A stretch of DNA of 64,000 bases from Bettongia penicillata ogilbyi (Eukaryota > Chordata > Mammalia > Diprotodontia > Potoroidae): NCBI GenBank assembly GCA_023548195.1, contig JAJHZJ010000418.1:682001-746000 (forward strand). Direction: 5' to 3'. The notes under the pieces are model-generated. The model was given only the letters and a program-made list of their open reading frames with translations. It ran no database searches and was not told the DNA's origin. Shown piece after piece: positions 49,504-63,893 of this stretch (position 1 is the first letter of the stretch; every line of letters begins with the position of its first letter). The position numbers were made by a program, and so were the translations under genes.

Positions 49504-50421
49504 GTAAGTATTAATTATTTTCTTTGAGCTCATTCTTTTTTTGTTATGTTTTTAGCTGGTGCCTAGAATCTGAATTGCTGCCAGCTTACTCTCTCTATGC
49601 TCCTGTCAGAACCTCTCACCATTTCCTTCATTTTCCTTACCAATACTCTTCTGTACACATTTGAGACTTTATAACCTGATAGCTTTCATCCCAGAAAGTA
49701 TTTCATTTTGGCAGTAAGAAAATAGGAAGAAAATGTTTTCTGCCAAGGTTGGTTTTACCACCATTGGTGACTTCTTCTTGGTTACTGAGGTCTCCAGTTT
49801 GTGCCCTTCAAGAAAGAATCTTTGTATATTGATCCTCAATCATTTTTACTTCTTAAGTTTTTCAAAGTAAAAAAAAAACATAACCACCTATTTCAGGCTA
49901 TTTTCAATGGAAACAGAACATCAAAGATCCTTGGGGATCCCTATACAATTCAGAAAAATCACTTCATACCATTTGTTGACTCAATTAATATACCATGATT
50001 TAATACTGGAATGAAAAAGTGTAGTAGGGGTAGTATTTTAAAAATATTTTTAAAAATTTTACTGCCAATTTGATAAAACATTAGCCTTTATGGAAGAGTT
50101 TATTGAGGGCTGGAAATTGTTCACTTTTTATATAAATGATCTAAAATTCTTAATAGATGTTTAGTATGAAATGTTGGTAAATAATTGCAGTCCTTACTCA
50201 TAAACTAGTAAACTGAAGTTTACTTTAGGCTCCAATCCCTTGATTGGATTGCATTTGGCATGGTTGTGGAGCAGAAAGAAGCTGCCCAAGCTGGTCAGAT
50301 CCTCCCGGTCCTAGAGTGGGACTTTTCAAAATGTGTAAGGATGTCTAAATGCTACAGTCAAGGTCTAAGGCTGGCTTCAGAAATTCTAGAAGATGTGGGG
50401 CTCCCCTTCACCCCAACCCAG
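49504..50421. other. Intron, nothing recognised
   Basis: No repeat or exon recognised. A 65-codon frame at 49801-49998 lacks splice context and homology. Confidence 0.35.
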
Positions 50422-50455
50422 CACACCCACACACACACACACACTGACACACACT

Positions 50456-50495
<40 letters not shown>
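50422..50495 (+). repeat. (CA)n microsatellite
   Basis: CA dinucleotide tract interrupted by CTGA and CTATT near 50444-50458, followed by an uninterrupted run of ~17-18 CA units at 50460-50495. The longest pure dinucleotide run in the window. Confidence 0.95.
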
Positions 50496-50497
<2 letters not shown>

Positions 50498-50529
50498 TTC
50501 CCACACTAGATATGCAGCTTTCTGGGACT

Positions 50530-51455
50530 CAAATGGGGGTAGTTAGATGGTATATTTGATAGAGGGCTTAAAGTTAGGAAGACCAGAGTTTAAATTCAGT
50601 CTCAGATATATCCTATATCCTAGATATCCTGGGTATGTCGCTTAACCTGTTTGCTTCAGTTTCCTCATGTATATAATGAGATGAAGAAGGAAATGGCAAA
50701 CAACTTCAGTATCTCTGCCTCAGTTTCTTCAACTATAAAATGGGGATGATAGTAGCACTTACCTTCCAGGGTTGCTGTGAGGATTAAATGAGAAAATAAC
50801 TGTTAGCTACTTAGTACAATGCCTGGCATGTGGCAAAACTTTATACATTTATACATTTCAGCTATTAGTATTATTAATTATATTAGTGGTGATAGTAGTA
50901 GCAGCAGCAGCAGTTTGGGAAATTAGGTGGCACAGTGGATAGAGTGCCACTCCTAGAGTTAGGTAGACCTGAGTTCAAATCTGTCCTTAGACACCTAAGT
51001 AGCTGTGCAACGTAACCTTGTTTACTTCAGTTTTCTTCATCTATAAAATGAGCTGGAGAAGAAAATGGCAAACCGCCCCAGTATTTTTGCTAAGAAAACC
51101 CCAAATGGGATCATGATGAGTTTTACATAGCTGAAATAATAGCAACAACACCAGGTGGTGGTAGTAGTGGTAGTACTTACTAGTAGTAGTAGCTGCTCTA
51201 GATAGGTGGCACAGTGGGGAGAGCTCTGGTTCTGGACTCGGGAAGATCTGAGTTCAAATGTGGCTTCAGGTACTTGCTGAGGTATGTGACCTTGGACAAA
51301 TTATTTAACTACTATTTGCCTCAGTTTCTTCATTTATAAATTGGGATAACAACAGTAACAACCTTCCAATGCTGTTGTGAGAATAAAATGAAATAGTAAT
51401 TGTAAAGTACTGTGCAAACCTTAAGGTGCTGTATGAATGCAAATTATTATCATTA
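50530..51455 (+). mobile_element. Cluster of three plus-strand tRNA-headed/MIR-type SINEs
   Basis: SINE 1, ~50535-50890: GGGGGTAGTTAGATGGTATA head, then CCTCAGTTTCTTCAACTATA and a GGATTAAATGAGAAAATAAC tail. SINE 2, ~50925-51145: TTAGGTGGCACAGTGGATAG to AACCCCAAATGGGATCATGA. SINE 3, ~51195-51455: ATAGGTGGCACAGTGGGGAG to AAGGTGCTGTATGAATGCAA. Short (TAG)n/(CAG)n runs lie between them (50886-50914, 51160-51190). Confidence 0.75.
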
Positions 51456-52548
51456 AAATTGACATTCATTGCTAGAATAGATGTAGAGGATTCAGCTCTA
51501 TGATAAATCTAGTAGGGTCTCTGAAAGACTATAGTAGATCTGGGTTTTCCTTCTCTGCCCTAATTAAACACAACTCTGCCTTAACCGCATGGCTTCTTGG
51601 AACAGCTGTGGCTTGTGCCACAAGATTTTCAGTTTTCCTAGCTCTGATACTTTTGGTCTAGCCTTAGACCATCTCTGTGGGCTTAAAGCCACTACTGTAA
51701 ACCAGAAGCACATTTCTCTCCATTTCTTTTTCTTTTTAGACCTTTGTAGTGAATGGGAAGCTTTTTGTCTATAAATGAATATATGAGTGTGTGTTTCTCC
51801 ATACATTTATATGCATACACAATTTTGATACCTATCAACATTTCTTAACAGCAAGGTAGGGTTGAATTAAAGAATGGGTGAGGAATTTAATTAAAAAAGG
51901 AAATCAAATGTAAGCTATCATATAACAAAAACAAATTGAGTCTATTCCTTTTGTCCATACTACGCCTGGCTTTATATGTAACATTCTTGCTCCCCACTTC
52001 TCCTACTTCTGTAATGAAGGGAGCATTGGGCTTTGATGTTCCATAAGGAGGCCATTGGGGGTAGAGAGGGAATAGGGTGCTTCAGAAAACAAGAAGCATT
52101 TATTACATGCCTGCTGTGTGCAGGGGGACACATTTAGAAGTGCCACTTCCGAAAGAGGAAGGGGATGTTCTGGGCAGAAGCTGGCCAGGAGTCACAACTC
52201 TCTTTACAAGAGGGGAAGGGGGAAGGGACAGAGGAGGGCAATGATCTTAGCTACATCTGAATTATTACTCCTTCCAAATTTGATTATCATCCTTAATACA
52301 TTTACCAGACAATACCCTGCCCAAGCTCCACTTAATGGCCAGCTTAGAGTGATTATCAATGGTAACATTTTCTTTTTCCCTCTCAGCTTGATTTAGCTAT
52401 TTTTTTTTTTTTTTTGTTCACTAAAAGGGCCATTTCCTGACTACTTCTTAAAGGGGCCTATTCACTCAGTGGGCTTTACCTCCCTCTAAGGGAGTACCTG
52501 AAAAGGCCTTAGCCTAAAAAAGACCAAGGTCTCCCATTGCATCCTAGG
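51456..52548. other. Intron, nothing recognised
   Basis: No repeat family recognised except a poly-T run at ~52400-52416 that may be the tail of an eroded element. Confidence 0.35.
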
Positions 52549-52725
52549 CCACCTCCAGTCATCCTGATGAATATCAGGTCACTGGATCCAGATGGCTCTG
52601 GAGGAGAAGTGAGGCTGGTGACCTGCACAGCCCTCCCTCACTCAAAACAAAGTCAAGTGCAAGTCATGTCATCATTTCTCTGATGTCATGGTCTTTGAAA
52701 ATGAAGGACAAACACAGCAACAACA
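52549..52725 (+). mobile_element. Orphan SINE 3' tail
   Basis: It contains CCAGTCATCCTGATGAATAT, GGCTCTGGAGGAGAAGTGAG, CAAAACAAAGTCAAGTGCAA and AATGAAGGACAAACACAGCA. It matches the tail of the SINE at 31172-31482 but has no tRNA-like head. Confidence 0.7.
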
Positions 52726-53657
52726 ATACTAGCTGTAAAGGACTTGAGCTTGTCAGATGCACAAACTTTTTTCTAACACCTTAGAAAAGCCAAAAATAAT
52801 CTGTCAAAATGTTAAAAACATTTCATAATAGTAGCTCACTTCTTTATCTCTGTATCTTATATCTAGAAACCTATTTTTTTCAAACATTAAATAAAAGGGA
52901 AATTACATTTTACTAGACAATAAATGTTTACTAAGAAATTGAATACACAGATATATAGATAAATATAAATTGATATTTGCCCCTTGAGGGCAGGGACTGT
53001 CTTGTTTGTTTTTTTTTTTATCTTTGGTTTCCAAGAGTCTCTCATAGTGCCCATCACATGGTAGTACCTTAGTATGTACAGGTGGAATTGCAGAATGACC
53101 CATATTATCTTGTCTGATTTTCACAATAGACATATGCTGTGCAACCTGAGAATGACTTGTCCCCTTGCATTTTGTTACATGAGACTACATTATCTTCATT
53201 CACAGAAGTATAAGAACATATTTGCAGGAAACAAGAAATGTCTGTGTGCTATGAATTTCAAAAGGAAATGTAACATCTATTTATCATGCACTAAACAAAC
53301 ATAAACAAATATGGACATTTCATTGGCGCTCTTTTTCTTTCATGGACGTTTCCCTTCTCTTTCTCTAAGATTGTCCTCTGCCTGAAACAAAAGATGATGA
53401 AAACTTACCCCTGCTCTCATATCACAAAATAAATGAATATTGTTGGTCATGTTCAGAATATCTGTCTCTTTCTGCTCCTCTAGTCCATCATTTCCCTGCT
53501 AAGTGATGAGATATATGGTTCATCAAAAGTGTTCTGGAGTCCCAGTTGTTCAATGCATTGGTCATAGCTTTTAGACTTTTTATAGTTGTTTTCATTTATA
53601 ATATTGTAGTCATTGTATAAAATTGTTTTCATGAGGAAATCTTTACTTGTTTTTTAG
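52726..53657. other. Intron with an L2 3' end
   Basis: 52975-53090 is L2-like on the plus strand (CTTGAGGGCAGGGACTGTCT, ATAGTGCCCATCACATGG). The rest is unassigned. Confidence 0.45.
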
Positions 53658-55734
<2,077 letters not shown>

Positions 55735-55890
55735 GTGTTATGCCATCAGAGAAATGATGACGTGACTTTCCCTTGACTTTGTTTTGAGTGAGGGAGGGCT
55801 GTTGCAAGGTCAGCAGTCTCACTTCTCCAGAACCATCTGAATCTAGTGAGCAGATATTCATCAGGATGACTGGAGATGACCCAGGCTGAG
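55735..55890 (-). mobile_element. Orphan SINE 3' tail, antisense
   Basis: On the minus strand it runs GGGTCATCTCCAGTCATCCT, GATGAATATCTGCTCACTAG to CACGTCATCATTTCTCTGAT. It is the same tail as in 31172-31482 and 52549-52725, again without the head. Confidence 0.7.
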
Positions 55891-58219
55891 AAATGGAATG
55901 AATATAAGCATAGCATATTTGAATTAGAGTACTGGCAGAAGTACCAAAGCCCAAAATGAGCTAAAGATGGAATCGGATGCTAAGGACAACAGGACTTTTT
56001 TTTTTTAAGCTGTGATGAAAATAAAGAAAATATCAAAAAAGCAAGGTTCACTGGGGAATATGGGATGATGGTTACAGGTGGTAAAGAGAAAGAATAGCTG
56101 CTGAAACAGATTTTGCTCCTACCAAGTAAGATGTTTCAAACTAAGTTGTGTAGAACAGTAATTGTTAAAAGAGAATTGTTACCCGAAGATAAATGAAGAA
56201 ACGACAAGGAGACACTTGGATGCACTGCCCAGGCTCATACCACTGAATCTGGACAAAGAACTGACTGTTGTGATTGTTGCCATAACAAGATTATACTGGC
56301 AGTTGTGTAGCAAAAGACTGACTAAAGAAGAGATTGGAAGCAAAGGGGCCAATTAAGAGGTTATTGTATTACTGTTTCACGTAAGAGATGACTAGGTCTT
56401 GAATTAGGTCGATGGTAATGTGAGTGGAAAGAACTGGATAGATGAAAGAGAGATGTGAACTGATTTTGTATGGGGTATGAAGGAAAGCGAAAAGTCAAAG
56501 CTGATTCCAAGGTTGCAAACCTGAATGAGTATAAAGGTGCTGATACCTTAAAAAGAGGGAGGCTGCTTTGGTCAGAGAAAGAATTGTATTCTGTGACAAG
56601 AATCACAGTTATTCTTCTTGGGACAGGAGAAGGGTGTCCAAGACCAGTGCTGTGGCAGCCCTCGATTTTCCACCCTAGGGTAAACCTGGTGGACTTTCCC
56701 AAGCCACGGCTCTGACTGGTGACTAAGAGGATTGTGATGTCCTTTCTAGATCTTTCCCTCTTGGGAAGTTAGAGGAGGAGCAGGTTTAGCATGAAAGAAA
56801 AATGAGTTCTGTTTTGGGCACACTAATAATAAATTGCAAGAGTCAGGAGAGAGTAGGTACTGAGGAGGCTAAGACAGCAAGTACAGATCTATACTTTCTA
56901 GACATTTGTCAAGAAAAGAGAGAAGATAAATATATAGAATGACAGCTTGAAGGAATGACAGTCAAGTGAAAGTTTTTTTGTTTTAGGGTAGCCTAGGTAT
57001 ATTTGTGGGCAGTAGGGATGGAGTTGGTAGGTAGGGCTAGAATGAAGATGAAAAGATGAGGCAAGGTGGTGCTAAAGTCAGTTCAAACGAGCTCAGAGCT
57101 GATTGTTAAATTTTCAGTTTAAACATTTGCACCTCATAAATTGGCAAATGCTACAAATTGATTTGTATTGATTATGCTGTTTTGTTGTTTGAGACTTAAG
57201 AAAGTGAAAGATAAAATGTCAGTAAGACAAATTAAACTTAAAAGTGTGTAGGCATCCATTTTCTTTTTTCTGGAGAGGTAGTTGTTTCACTAGCACAACC
57301 CTGGATCAGGAATTAAATAGAATGGTTGACTTTGGTTAAGAGAAAGGTCATCTCTTTTTTCAGTTACTGGAACTAAAGTGAAGAGGAAAGGTAGTGACAC
57401 AGGGGGTTTTGAGATATAAATATGGGAGAGAAGAACTCCAGGATGGCCTAGATTTTTATCAGTAAAATAAAAGATAATGTCAACTGAAAAGGACATTGAA
57501 ATGATTACGTGAGTTAGAGCAAAGAAGAGTATGTCTGGAGCAGCAACCCTAGGAACACAGTAGAATGTCAACTGGAGAAGAAACAAAGGATGGCTGTGCT
57601 CAGATGATGTCCTAGATGAAATCAGGTTACATGAATTTGTTGTGAGTTCAGTTTCCATTTGTGCCATTGAACTGCATGATGGCATAGCTTCCTTCGGTGG
57701 TTTTCAGTAGCATGGGAGTAATAGGAACCAAATAATCAATGATTTTCAGGACTTCATGCAACAGCAGCAGGTCTAGGATCATTTGTAGAAGTCACTGTGT
57801 AATTGAATATGTCAACTATAGATTAAGAAGGGAGAACAATAAGGCTTGTGCTAGGCCAAAGGACTAGAAGAGCAGTGATAGATGGAGAGAATGGAGGTTT
57901 CAGGATAAAGAATATTTTTAGAAGGGTTGAAGAATAGGGAAACATGAAAGGATGGGGGAAATGTTCGGGTTTAGCATCATGCATGTTACACAGCTTACAC
58001 TAATGGTAAGACCAGTTATAGTCAGCTCTGGAGGTGTCTTTCCCTAGTTTTAGTAAGGTCAGTCTTTGACTTCACTGTCCTGTAGACAGTGGACAGAGTT
58101 AGTAGCTGAACCTCTGCAAATATTAATGGTGCTCCAAAGGGCTGTGGAATAAAGGAAGACCTCCTTTGCTCTGTGCCTTCAACCTAGTATATGGCTTTCA
58201 ACTTATTGGTTGCTTTTCC
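55891..58219. other. Intron: eroded copies of the ~1.2-kb repeat
   Basis: ~56385-57060 shows phrases of the 3' half of that repeat (AAAGCTGATTCCAAGGTTGC, TGAGTTCTGTTTTGGGCACA). 55891-56380 and 57061-58219 are not assigned. Confidence 0.4.
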
Positions 58220-58500
58220 ATACACCATGTAGCACAATGACATTCTGCTAGTTCCTTTGGGCTCCTGTCAAAACTAAGTTCCAACACAATAAGGAAAAAC
58301 TGCCTAATCATTAGAACTATATGAAAGTGGAAGAATGGACTGACATTGGAGATGATGAATCCCCCATTAATGGAGGTTTTCCGTCTGAGGTTAGATGACT
58401 ACTTGTCAGAAATTCTGTAGGGGATTCCTGGTATGAGATGTGTTGAACTAGATGAGCTGTCCGGTACTATCTGACTCTTAAGATTTTTTTATTCTGTCAT
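58220..58500 (+). mobile_element. CR1/L3-type 3' end
   Basis: AAGGAAAAACTGCCTAATCA, then GGAGGTTTTCCGTCTGAGGT, AGATGACTACTTGTCAGAAA and TGAACTAGATGAGCTGTCCG follow the order of CR1/L3 3' ends. Confidence 0.55.
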
Positions 58501-59324
58501 CATTTTTCATCTTTTCTTTTGGAAATTTCAATAACTACACTAGCAGAATTCAGAAACAGAAACATAGAATCATCTTTGTGTACAGTCAGAATAGCTAAAG
58601 AAAAAATATAATCTCTGAAAATCAATGAAAAAAGGGGAAGACTTCTGTTTGAATCCTGTGCTTATGACTGAAGTTGTATAAAACTACAAAAGTGATTGCA
58701 AATACTGTCTGAGAAATTCAAGAAATAGAATGTTATTTTGCAAATGAAAGGATACATGAAGCATCAACTTAGTATAAATTTGCCAGATAACCTAGTTCAA
58801 AGGGCATTAATTATTTACCTTCTTACGGAGAGCTTTGATATAAATGCGCAAAGCAAAATTTACTTTTATCAGTTCCAATGACCTGAAAATATAGGAGGTG
58901 TAAGCAAAGAGGATCCATGTTTTGAATCAGTTTACCCTTTTTATCTCTATATAAGTCAGTTATCTAGTGTGACTAATAGCAATAGAAATTGGATCTCAAG
59001 CAAAAACAAGTGGCAAACTTTTTGAAATAAGGAATGAGAGGGGAATAAATGTAAAAACCCCATTGCTTTCTACTTCAGGCTTCCTTTTTTCCCTTCTCTT
59101 TTTCTTTTTTCCTTTTCTATTTCAGTACAAAAGGGCAGAAGAATGGAATTTCTAGTTGGGATTGTGGTAATATCAGAGCAGGGAGAGAGGAAGAAGTCAT
59201 TCTAGGTGTTTTTTTGTATTTTGATTCTCTAAGCCTTAAGTACAAGTATCACTTCTCAGTATAAAATGGAGTTATTTGATAACATTTAGTTTCATTCCTT
59301 ACTTTCATCTGAGCCTGTAATTTT
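58501..59324. other. Intron, nothing recognised
   Basis: AT-rich and without recognised repeats. Confidence 0.35.
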
Positions 59325-60115
59325 ATTTTATTTATTTTTATTAAATTATTTTATTTGTTTTCAGTCTTCTACAATCACTTTCATATATCTTAGATTTTTT
59401 TCCCTTCCCTCCCCCTCATTCCCCCTTCCCTCCCCACTCCCTCTCTGATAAAGCATACAATTTTATATTGGTTCTACACATACATTCCTATTAAATACAT
59501 TTTCACCTTAGTCATGTTGCATAGAAGAATGAAAATGAATGGGAGAAATCATAAAATAAAACAAACCAAAACATAATACAAAAGAAAATGGTCTGCTTCA
59601 TTCTGTGATCAAATTCCATAGTTCTTTCTCTGGATGTGTAAGGCATTTTGCCTCAAGAATCCATTGGGAATTTTTTAAGTCCTTGCATTGCAATGAAGTA
59701 CTAAATGTACCAGAAAAATTCCTTGCATGCTGTGGTCGTTGCTGTGGACAAAGTTCTCCTAGTTCTGCTCCTTTCACTCAGCATCAGTTCATATAAGTCT
59801 TTCCAGGCCTCTCTGAAGTCTTCCTGTTCATCATTTCTTACATCCCAATAGTATTCCCTTACATTCATATACCACAATTTATTCATATATTCCCTAGTTG
59901 ATGGACATTCCCTTGATTTCCAGTTCTTTGTGGCCACCACAAAGAGAGCTGCTATAAATATTTTGTACATGTGGGACCCTTTCCCATTTTTATGATGTCT
60001 TAGAAATACAGTCCTAGAAGCTGTATTACTGGGTCAAAGGGTATGCACATTTTTGTAACCCTTTGGGCATACTTCCAAATTGCTCTCCAGAATGGTTGGA
60101 TCAGCTGAGCTTGTA
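59325..60115 (-). mobile_element. L1 3' end, 5'-truncated
   Basis: The minus strand ends in a T-poor, purine-rich stretch (plus CCCTTCCCTCCCCCTCATTC) and carries the L1-type 3' region: plus-strand TCACTCAGCATCAGTTCATA, GTCTTTCCAGGCCTCTCTGA, TTGATTTCCAGTTCTTTGTG, TACTGGGTCAAAGGGTATGC, TCTCCAGAATGGTTGGATCA. The 5' break is near 60115. An 89-codon minus-strand frame at 59701-59970 is a remnant within it, not a gene. Confidence 0.75.
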
Positions 60116-60905
60116 GTTTTAAGAAAAATAGTAGGAATGTTTTTGTAGTTTTGATCAGGGAAGAAAAGAATATTTCTCTAAGCAAATTCTGAGAGTTTGT
60201 GGCTAAAATATTTGAAAGATGAAGATCAAATGTTACCAAGTCATTTGTAATCAAGTAAACTTTATGGTTAAAAATCTGAAGTATAGCATAAAGAAGACTG
60301 GATTTAGAGTCCAAGTGTATGGGTTTGAAGGCTGCCCCTGATGTTTACTATCTTTATAAATGGCACCACTTTCATAAATATTACTACCTTGGGGAGTTTA
60401 CTTCCCATAGGGAGATTGGATTAGATGATCTGTCGGGTCTGTGTGTATGAATATATGTGTGTGTGTGTGTGTTTATAATCCTTTGAATTATTTTGTAGTA
60501 CCTATGGTTCTACTAACCTAGGTTTCAATCATTCTCCACTAACCTATGCTTTGCAATGTTGTATTCATACTTGAAAATGTAGCATTTTAATCTACCTGTA
60601 CAGAAAGCATGATATGACTGCAATAAAAAAAAATTCTAATTCTATTTTAAAGGAAAAAGAATTTCTTCTTTCTTTGTTCTCTTCTACCTATCTTCCTCAA
60701 ATATCTTACCTATAATTATACACCGATTCTTTCAGAAGTTTTTTCTATGATAATTTATTTGTGCAAGAAAAATGTATTTATTTTATTGGTAGTATACAGA
60801 CTCATACCTCACAGTTACAAAGTCTTATTTACAGTTGTAAAATTTCAACATCATTTCATTAATATCAGGGTGCTAAATCTTATTTTTACTATTATTGTTT
60901 TTCAG
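60116..60905. other. Intron: MIR-type fragment and (TG)n
   Basis: 60295-60445 is a diverged plus-strand MIR-type element (GAGATTGGATTAGATGATCT). 60456-60472 is (TG)n. The remainder is unassigned. Confidence 0.45.
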
Positions 60906-60972
60906 AAATAGAAATTATAAAAATTGTGGAGGTGGTACCCATGGATATGACAATGAATTTAAAAGTATGGAG
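60906..60972 (+). CDS. ENPP3: ENPP3 exon: last zinc histidine (GGGTHGYDNEF)
   Basis: A 67-bp exon between TTTTTCAG and ATGGAG|gtatgg. It reads RNRNYKNCGGGTHGYDNEFK, then SME, ending in phase 0. The histidine in CGGGTHGYDNEF (local residue 431) is the last zinc ligand of the bimetal site. The intron before it is 7.1 kb and holds L1, CR1 and SINE relics. Confidence 0.95.
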
Positions 60973-61559
60973 GTATGGTTTCTAAATTTTATATTTTTTT
61001 TTATTATTTTGGTCCAATGTTTTTTACATTGGAGGGGAGGGGAAGGAAAGGTAAGGTATCTGAACCTATGATTGATTTCATCTGTATAGGGGCCATTTCT
61101 TATGGAAATTTCACCTCTACTGACAATTTTGCAAATTGGCAGCTCATGCAATATACTCTCATATCATGGCCAGGGGCCCTGACAAGTAAAGGTACTTGCT
61201 TGTGGTCATAAAGCCAAATATGTGTCAAAGGCAGAGTTAACCTAGATTTCCCAGATCTCAAGGTGTATTCTCTATCCATTCTGCTTGGCTGATTCTCTTA
61301 AGCTCATTTGACTTCAAGAATATACATATTTACCCAGATAGAAAGGTGCCTAAATGGAGTAATGGCGCATTAGCTCAGTCTCCTTACTGTGAAAAAAAGT
61401 ATATACTTCTTCAGTTCCTCAAAAGACCTGTGACTTTATCACTGTAGGATGTAGATGGCACCCTCCACACATCCTCCATACATGTATTCATTAGTAGGTG
61501 GTTTGCCAAAAAATTCCTCATCTGGTGGCCAACTTTCTGTTGATGAACCTCTCCCAACT
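60973..61559. other. Intron with a minus-strand MIR-type fragment
   Basis: 61180-61290: plus-strand CTTGCTTGTGGTCATAAAGC to TCTATCCATTCTGCTTGGCT. The rest is unassigned. Confidence 0.45.
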
Positions 61560-63350
61560 TAGTCTAGTCCTTGGATGACAAATAAATAATTCATCATTAG
61601 GCCTGTAATCATAGTATATCTCCTTCATAACTACGGGATGAAGTTATGTTATGCAGTTAATTTTTTTTTAAACCAAGCACAAGATTTTACCTTTATTCTC
61701 ATTAATTTTATTAGATTTGATTCATTTGTCTAGATGGTTAAAATATTTATTGATTTTGATTTCATTTTCCAACATCTTAGCTGATCCTCTCAGCTTTGGG
61801 TCATTTGTAAATTTTTTACCATTGGAGTCTGTGCTTTTATCCAAGTTATTGATGAAGATGTTGAAGGAAATATTATCAAGTACAAAAAACCTGTGATACT
61901 TCATTAATGACTTCCCTCTAGGTTGATATTGATTAATTACCATAATTACTAGTTGACAAGTAGTTAAACAACCACTAATTGTTTGATTAGTAGTCTGGGT
62001 AACTAGCTTAACCTCCTTAGTCTCAGTTTCCTCATCTGTAAAATGGATATAATAATAACCCCATAAATAACTCACCTCATAGAGTTGTTGAGAAGATTCA
62101 AAGGGACGACATGTGGCAAAACTTTACAAACCTTTAAGCACTATATTAATGCTATAATTGTTGTTAATTACCAGTTTTAGAGTTTGGCTATTCATTTAGT
62201 TCCAACTGTACTAATCAATCAGTATTCATTATCTTTCTGCCTGTTTCACAAGAATATGTGAGAGACTATGTAAAATACTCTATTGAAATATGTCATGATT
62301 TTGGTATAATGAAATATATCATGAATATTCCAATGAAAATATGTCTAGAGCCGTCCTTGACCAACAGTCTGATAATCTTGTCAAAAAAAGAGGAAAAAGG
62401 TTAGTCTAGTATGTCTTGTTCTTAGTGAAATCATACTATCTCCCACTGATCACTACTTCCCTTTCTAACCATTTACAAACCATTACTTCACAAATGCATG
62501 ACAGAATTTTGAGAAGAATGAAGTCAAATTCACCAAAGTCTGAAAAAGTCATGTTCTTCCTCGTTTTGAAAATCAGTACATTTGCCTGATTTTAGTCATA
62601 CAGCACTATCTTATTTTCTATGATTTTTAAAAGATTATTTCTTGCAGCTCAAAAGTTCTATTCTTGCAGGTTTCTAGTGTGGAGGTTTCATTCAGGTCTG
62701 GTGACATGAATTTATTTTGGGTCAATAAATGATCTTGTACCGTCTTCTCATTATCTTGGGTTTCAGTTTCCTGTTGACTACTTTTGTTTTATCCTTGAAG
62801 GTTTGAAAGGCATAGTGTGGCAAAATAGGTAGAGAACTGGTCTCAAAGCCAGGTGGATCTGACTTTAAGCCCTGCCTCTGAATCATACTGGCTGTATAGT
62901 TTAGTGCAAATCTCCTAATCTCTTGGTGCTCTAAGCAACCCTCTAAGACTATATATTTCAGAGAATGTGCCAACCTGCATTGCTGGAAGGAGTTTCCTCA
63001 TCTGGGACTTCAATATGCCAATTAAATCACAGATCCAATTCCTACCCTTCTTCTTTATAGTTTGAAGACTTTTTGCTTTGGTAGAAGAAGTAAGCAAAAT
63101 TAGATTTGAGTAGTTTTGCCTTCACTTTTTCTTTTGCCCATTATGATCCAATCTATTCCAAGTCTTACTCCTATACCTTTCTTCCTTTTCTTTAACCTCT
63201 CCTACGTAGCTAAAAGGTATTTTTTAGTCATTATTCTTGGCAGTAATGGTAAGCCCTGGTTATGGGATCGAGCCTTCCTGATCTTTGTACATATATAATA
63301 TGCTTTTGTATTCATCCTTAGTTATTCAGGGTCTGCTTCTTCTGGGATAC
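61560..63350 (-). mobile_element. CR1/L3 LINE relic split by two SINEs
   Basis: Antisense CR1/L3 phrases occur in order: GCTGATCCTCTCAGCTTTGG with GTCATTTGTAAATTTTT (~61780), CTTTTATCCAAGTTATTGAT, GAGAGACTATGTAAAATACT (~62260; antisense of the reverse-transcriptase KAFD region), TCAGTACATTTGCCTGATTT (~62570) and CATTCAGGTCTGGTGAC (~62690). Plus-strand SINEs interrupt it at ~61985-62165 and 62815-63030. No open frame survives. Confidence 0.6.
62815..63030 (+). mobile_element. tRNA-headed SINE inserted in the CR1/L3 relic
   Basis: It runs ATAGGTAGAGAACTGGTCTC, CAAAGCCAGGTGGATCTGAC, then GCTCTAAGCAACCCTCTAAG and GGAAGGAGTTTCCTCATCTG to CAATTAAATCACAGATCC. It is the SINE variant with a longer, distinct 3' body. 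Confidence 0.7.
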
Positions 63351-63805
63351 CATTGGTAGAGCTGTGCCTCTGATGGCTACAGGCAATTGTTTATATTCTT
63401 ATCGCTTATTCATATCAAGACTAGTGGAAAAATCAATAGAACAAGAAGTAAATATTCTAGAAACAAGAAGGAGCCTCTGCAAGTTACTAAGCAGAGGAGT
63501 TAGGTGGTCAAACTGATGCTTTAGAAAACTTGTATATGATTGGGATCAATGCAGGTCTGCAAACTAATGTGCTTTTGGAAAGCTTCTTCAAGGCTACTCA
63601 AAAGCAGGATTTTTTTATTCAAGAAAATCCTTACATAGGATCTTAGAGGCAAATGTGAAAGGGAGCAATGAAGAAAATAACTTAAAAAGAATTTACCTTC
63701 TCTTTTTATAATTTGATGATGAAGTGTCATTATACACTTTAGTTTTTGCGTTTTCTATCTGATTACCAATCTTTACTTACAGATTTTTTTTTACTGTCAT
63801 TCTAG
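63351..63805. other. Intron, nothing recognised
   Basis: No repeat recognised. It ends in the acceptor of the last exon. Confidence 0.35.
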
Positions 63806-63893
63806 GCTATCTTTTTGGCACATGGACCAGGGTTTAATGAGAAGATTGAAGTGGAACCTTTTGAAAATATTGAGATCTACAACCTAATGTGTG
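63806..63893 (+). CDS. ENPP3: ENPP3 exon: HGPGFNEK to NLMC, last exon in window
   Basis: The acceptor is TCATTCTAG and the donor TGTG|gtacgt. It reads [20 protein letters not shown], then NIEIYNLMC and the first base of the next codon. AHGP-F and FENIE-YNLMC are highly conserved towards the end of the phosphodiesterase domain. Later exons (lasso and nuclease-like domain) are outside the window. Local residues 442-471. Confidence 0.95.

Noticed and set aside
50260..50559. 99-codon frame with poly-His/Thr run
   Set aside because: Produced by the (CA)n microsatellite.
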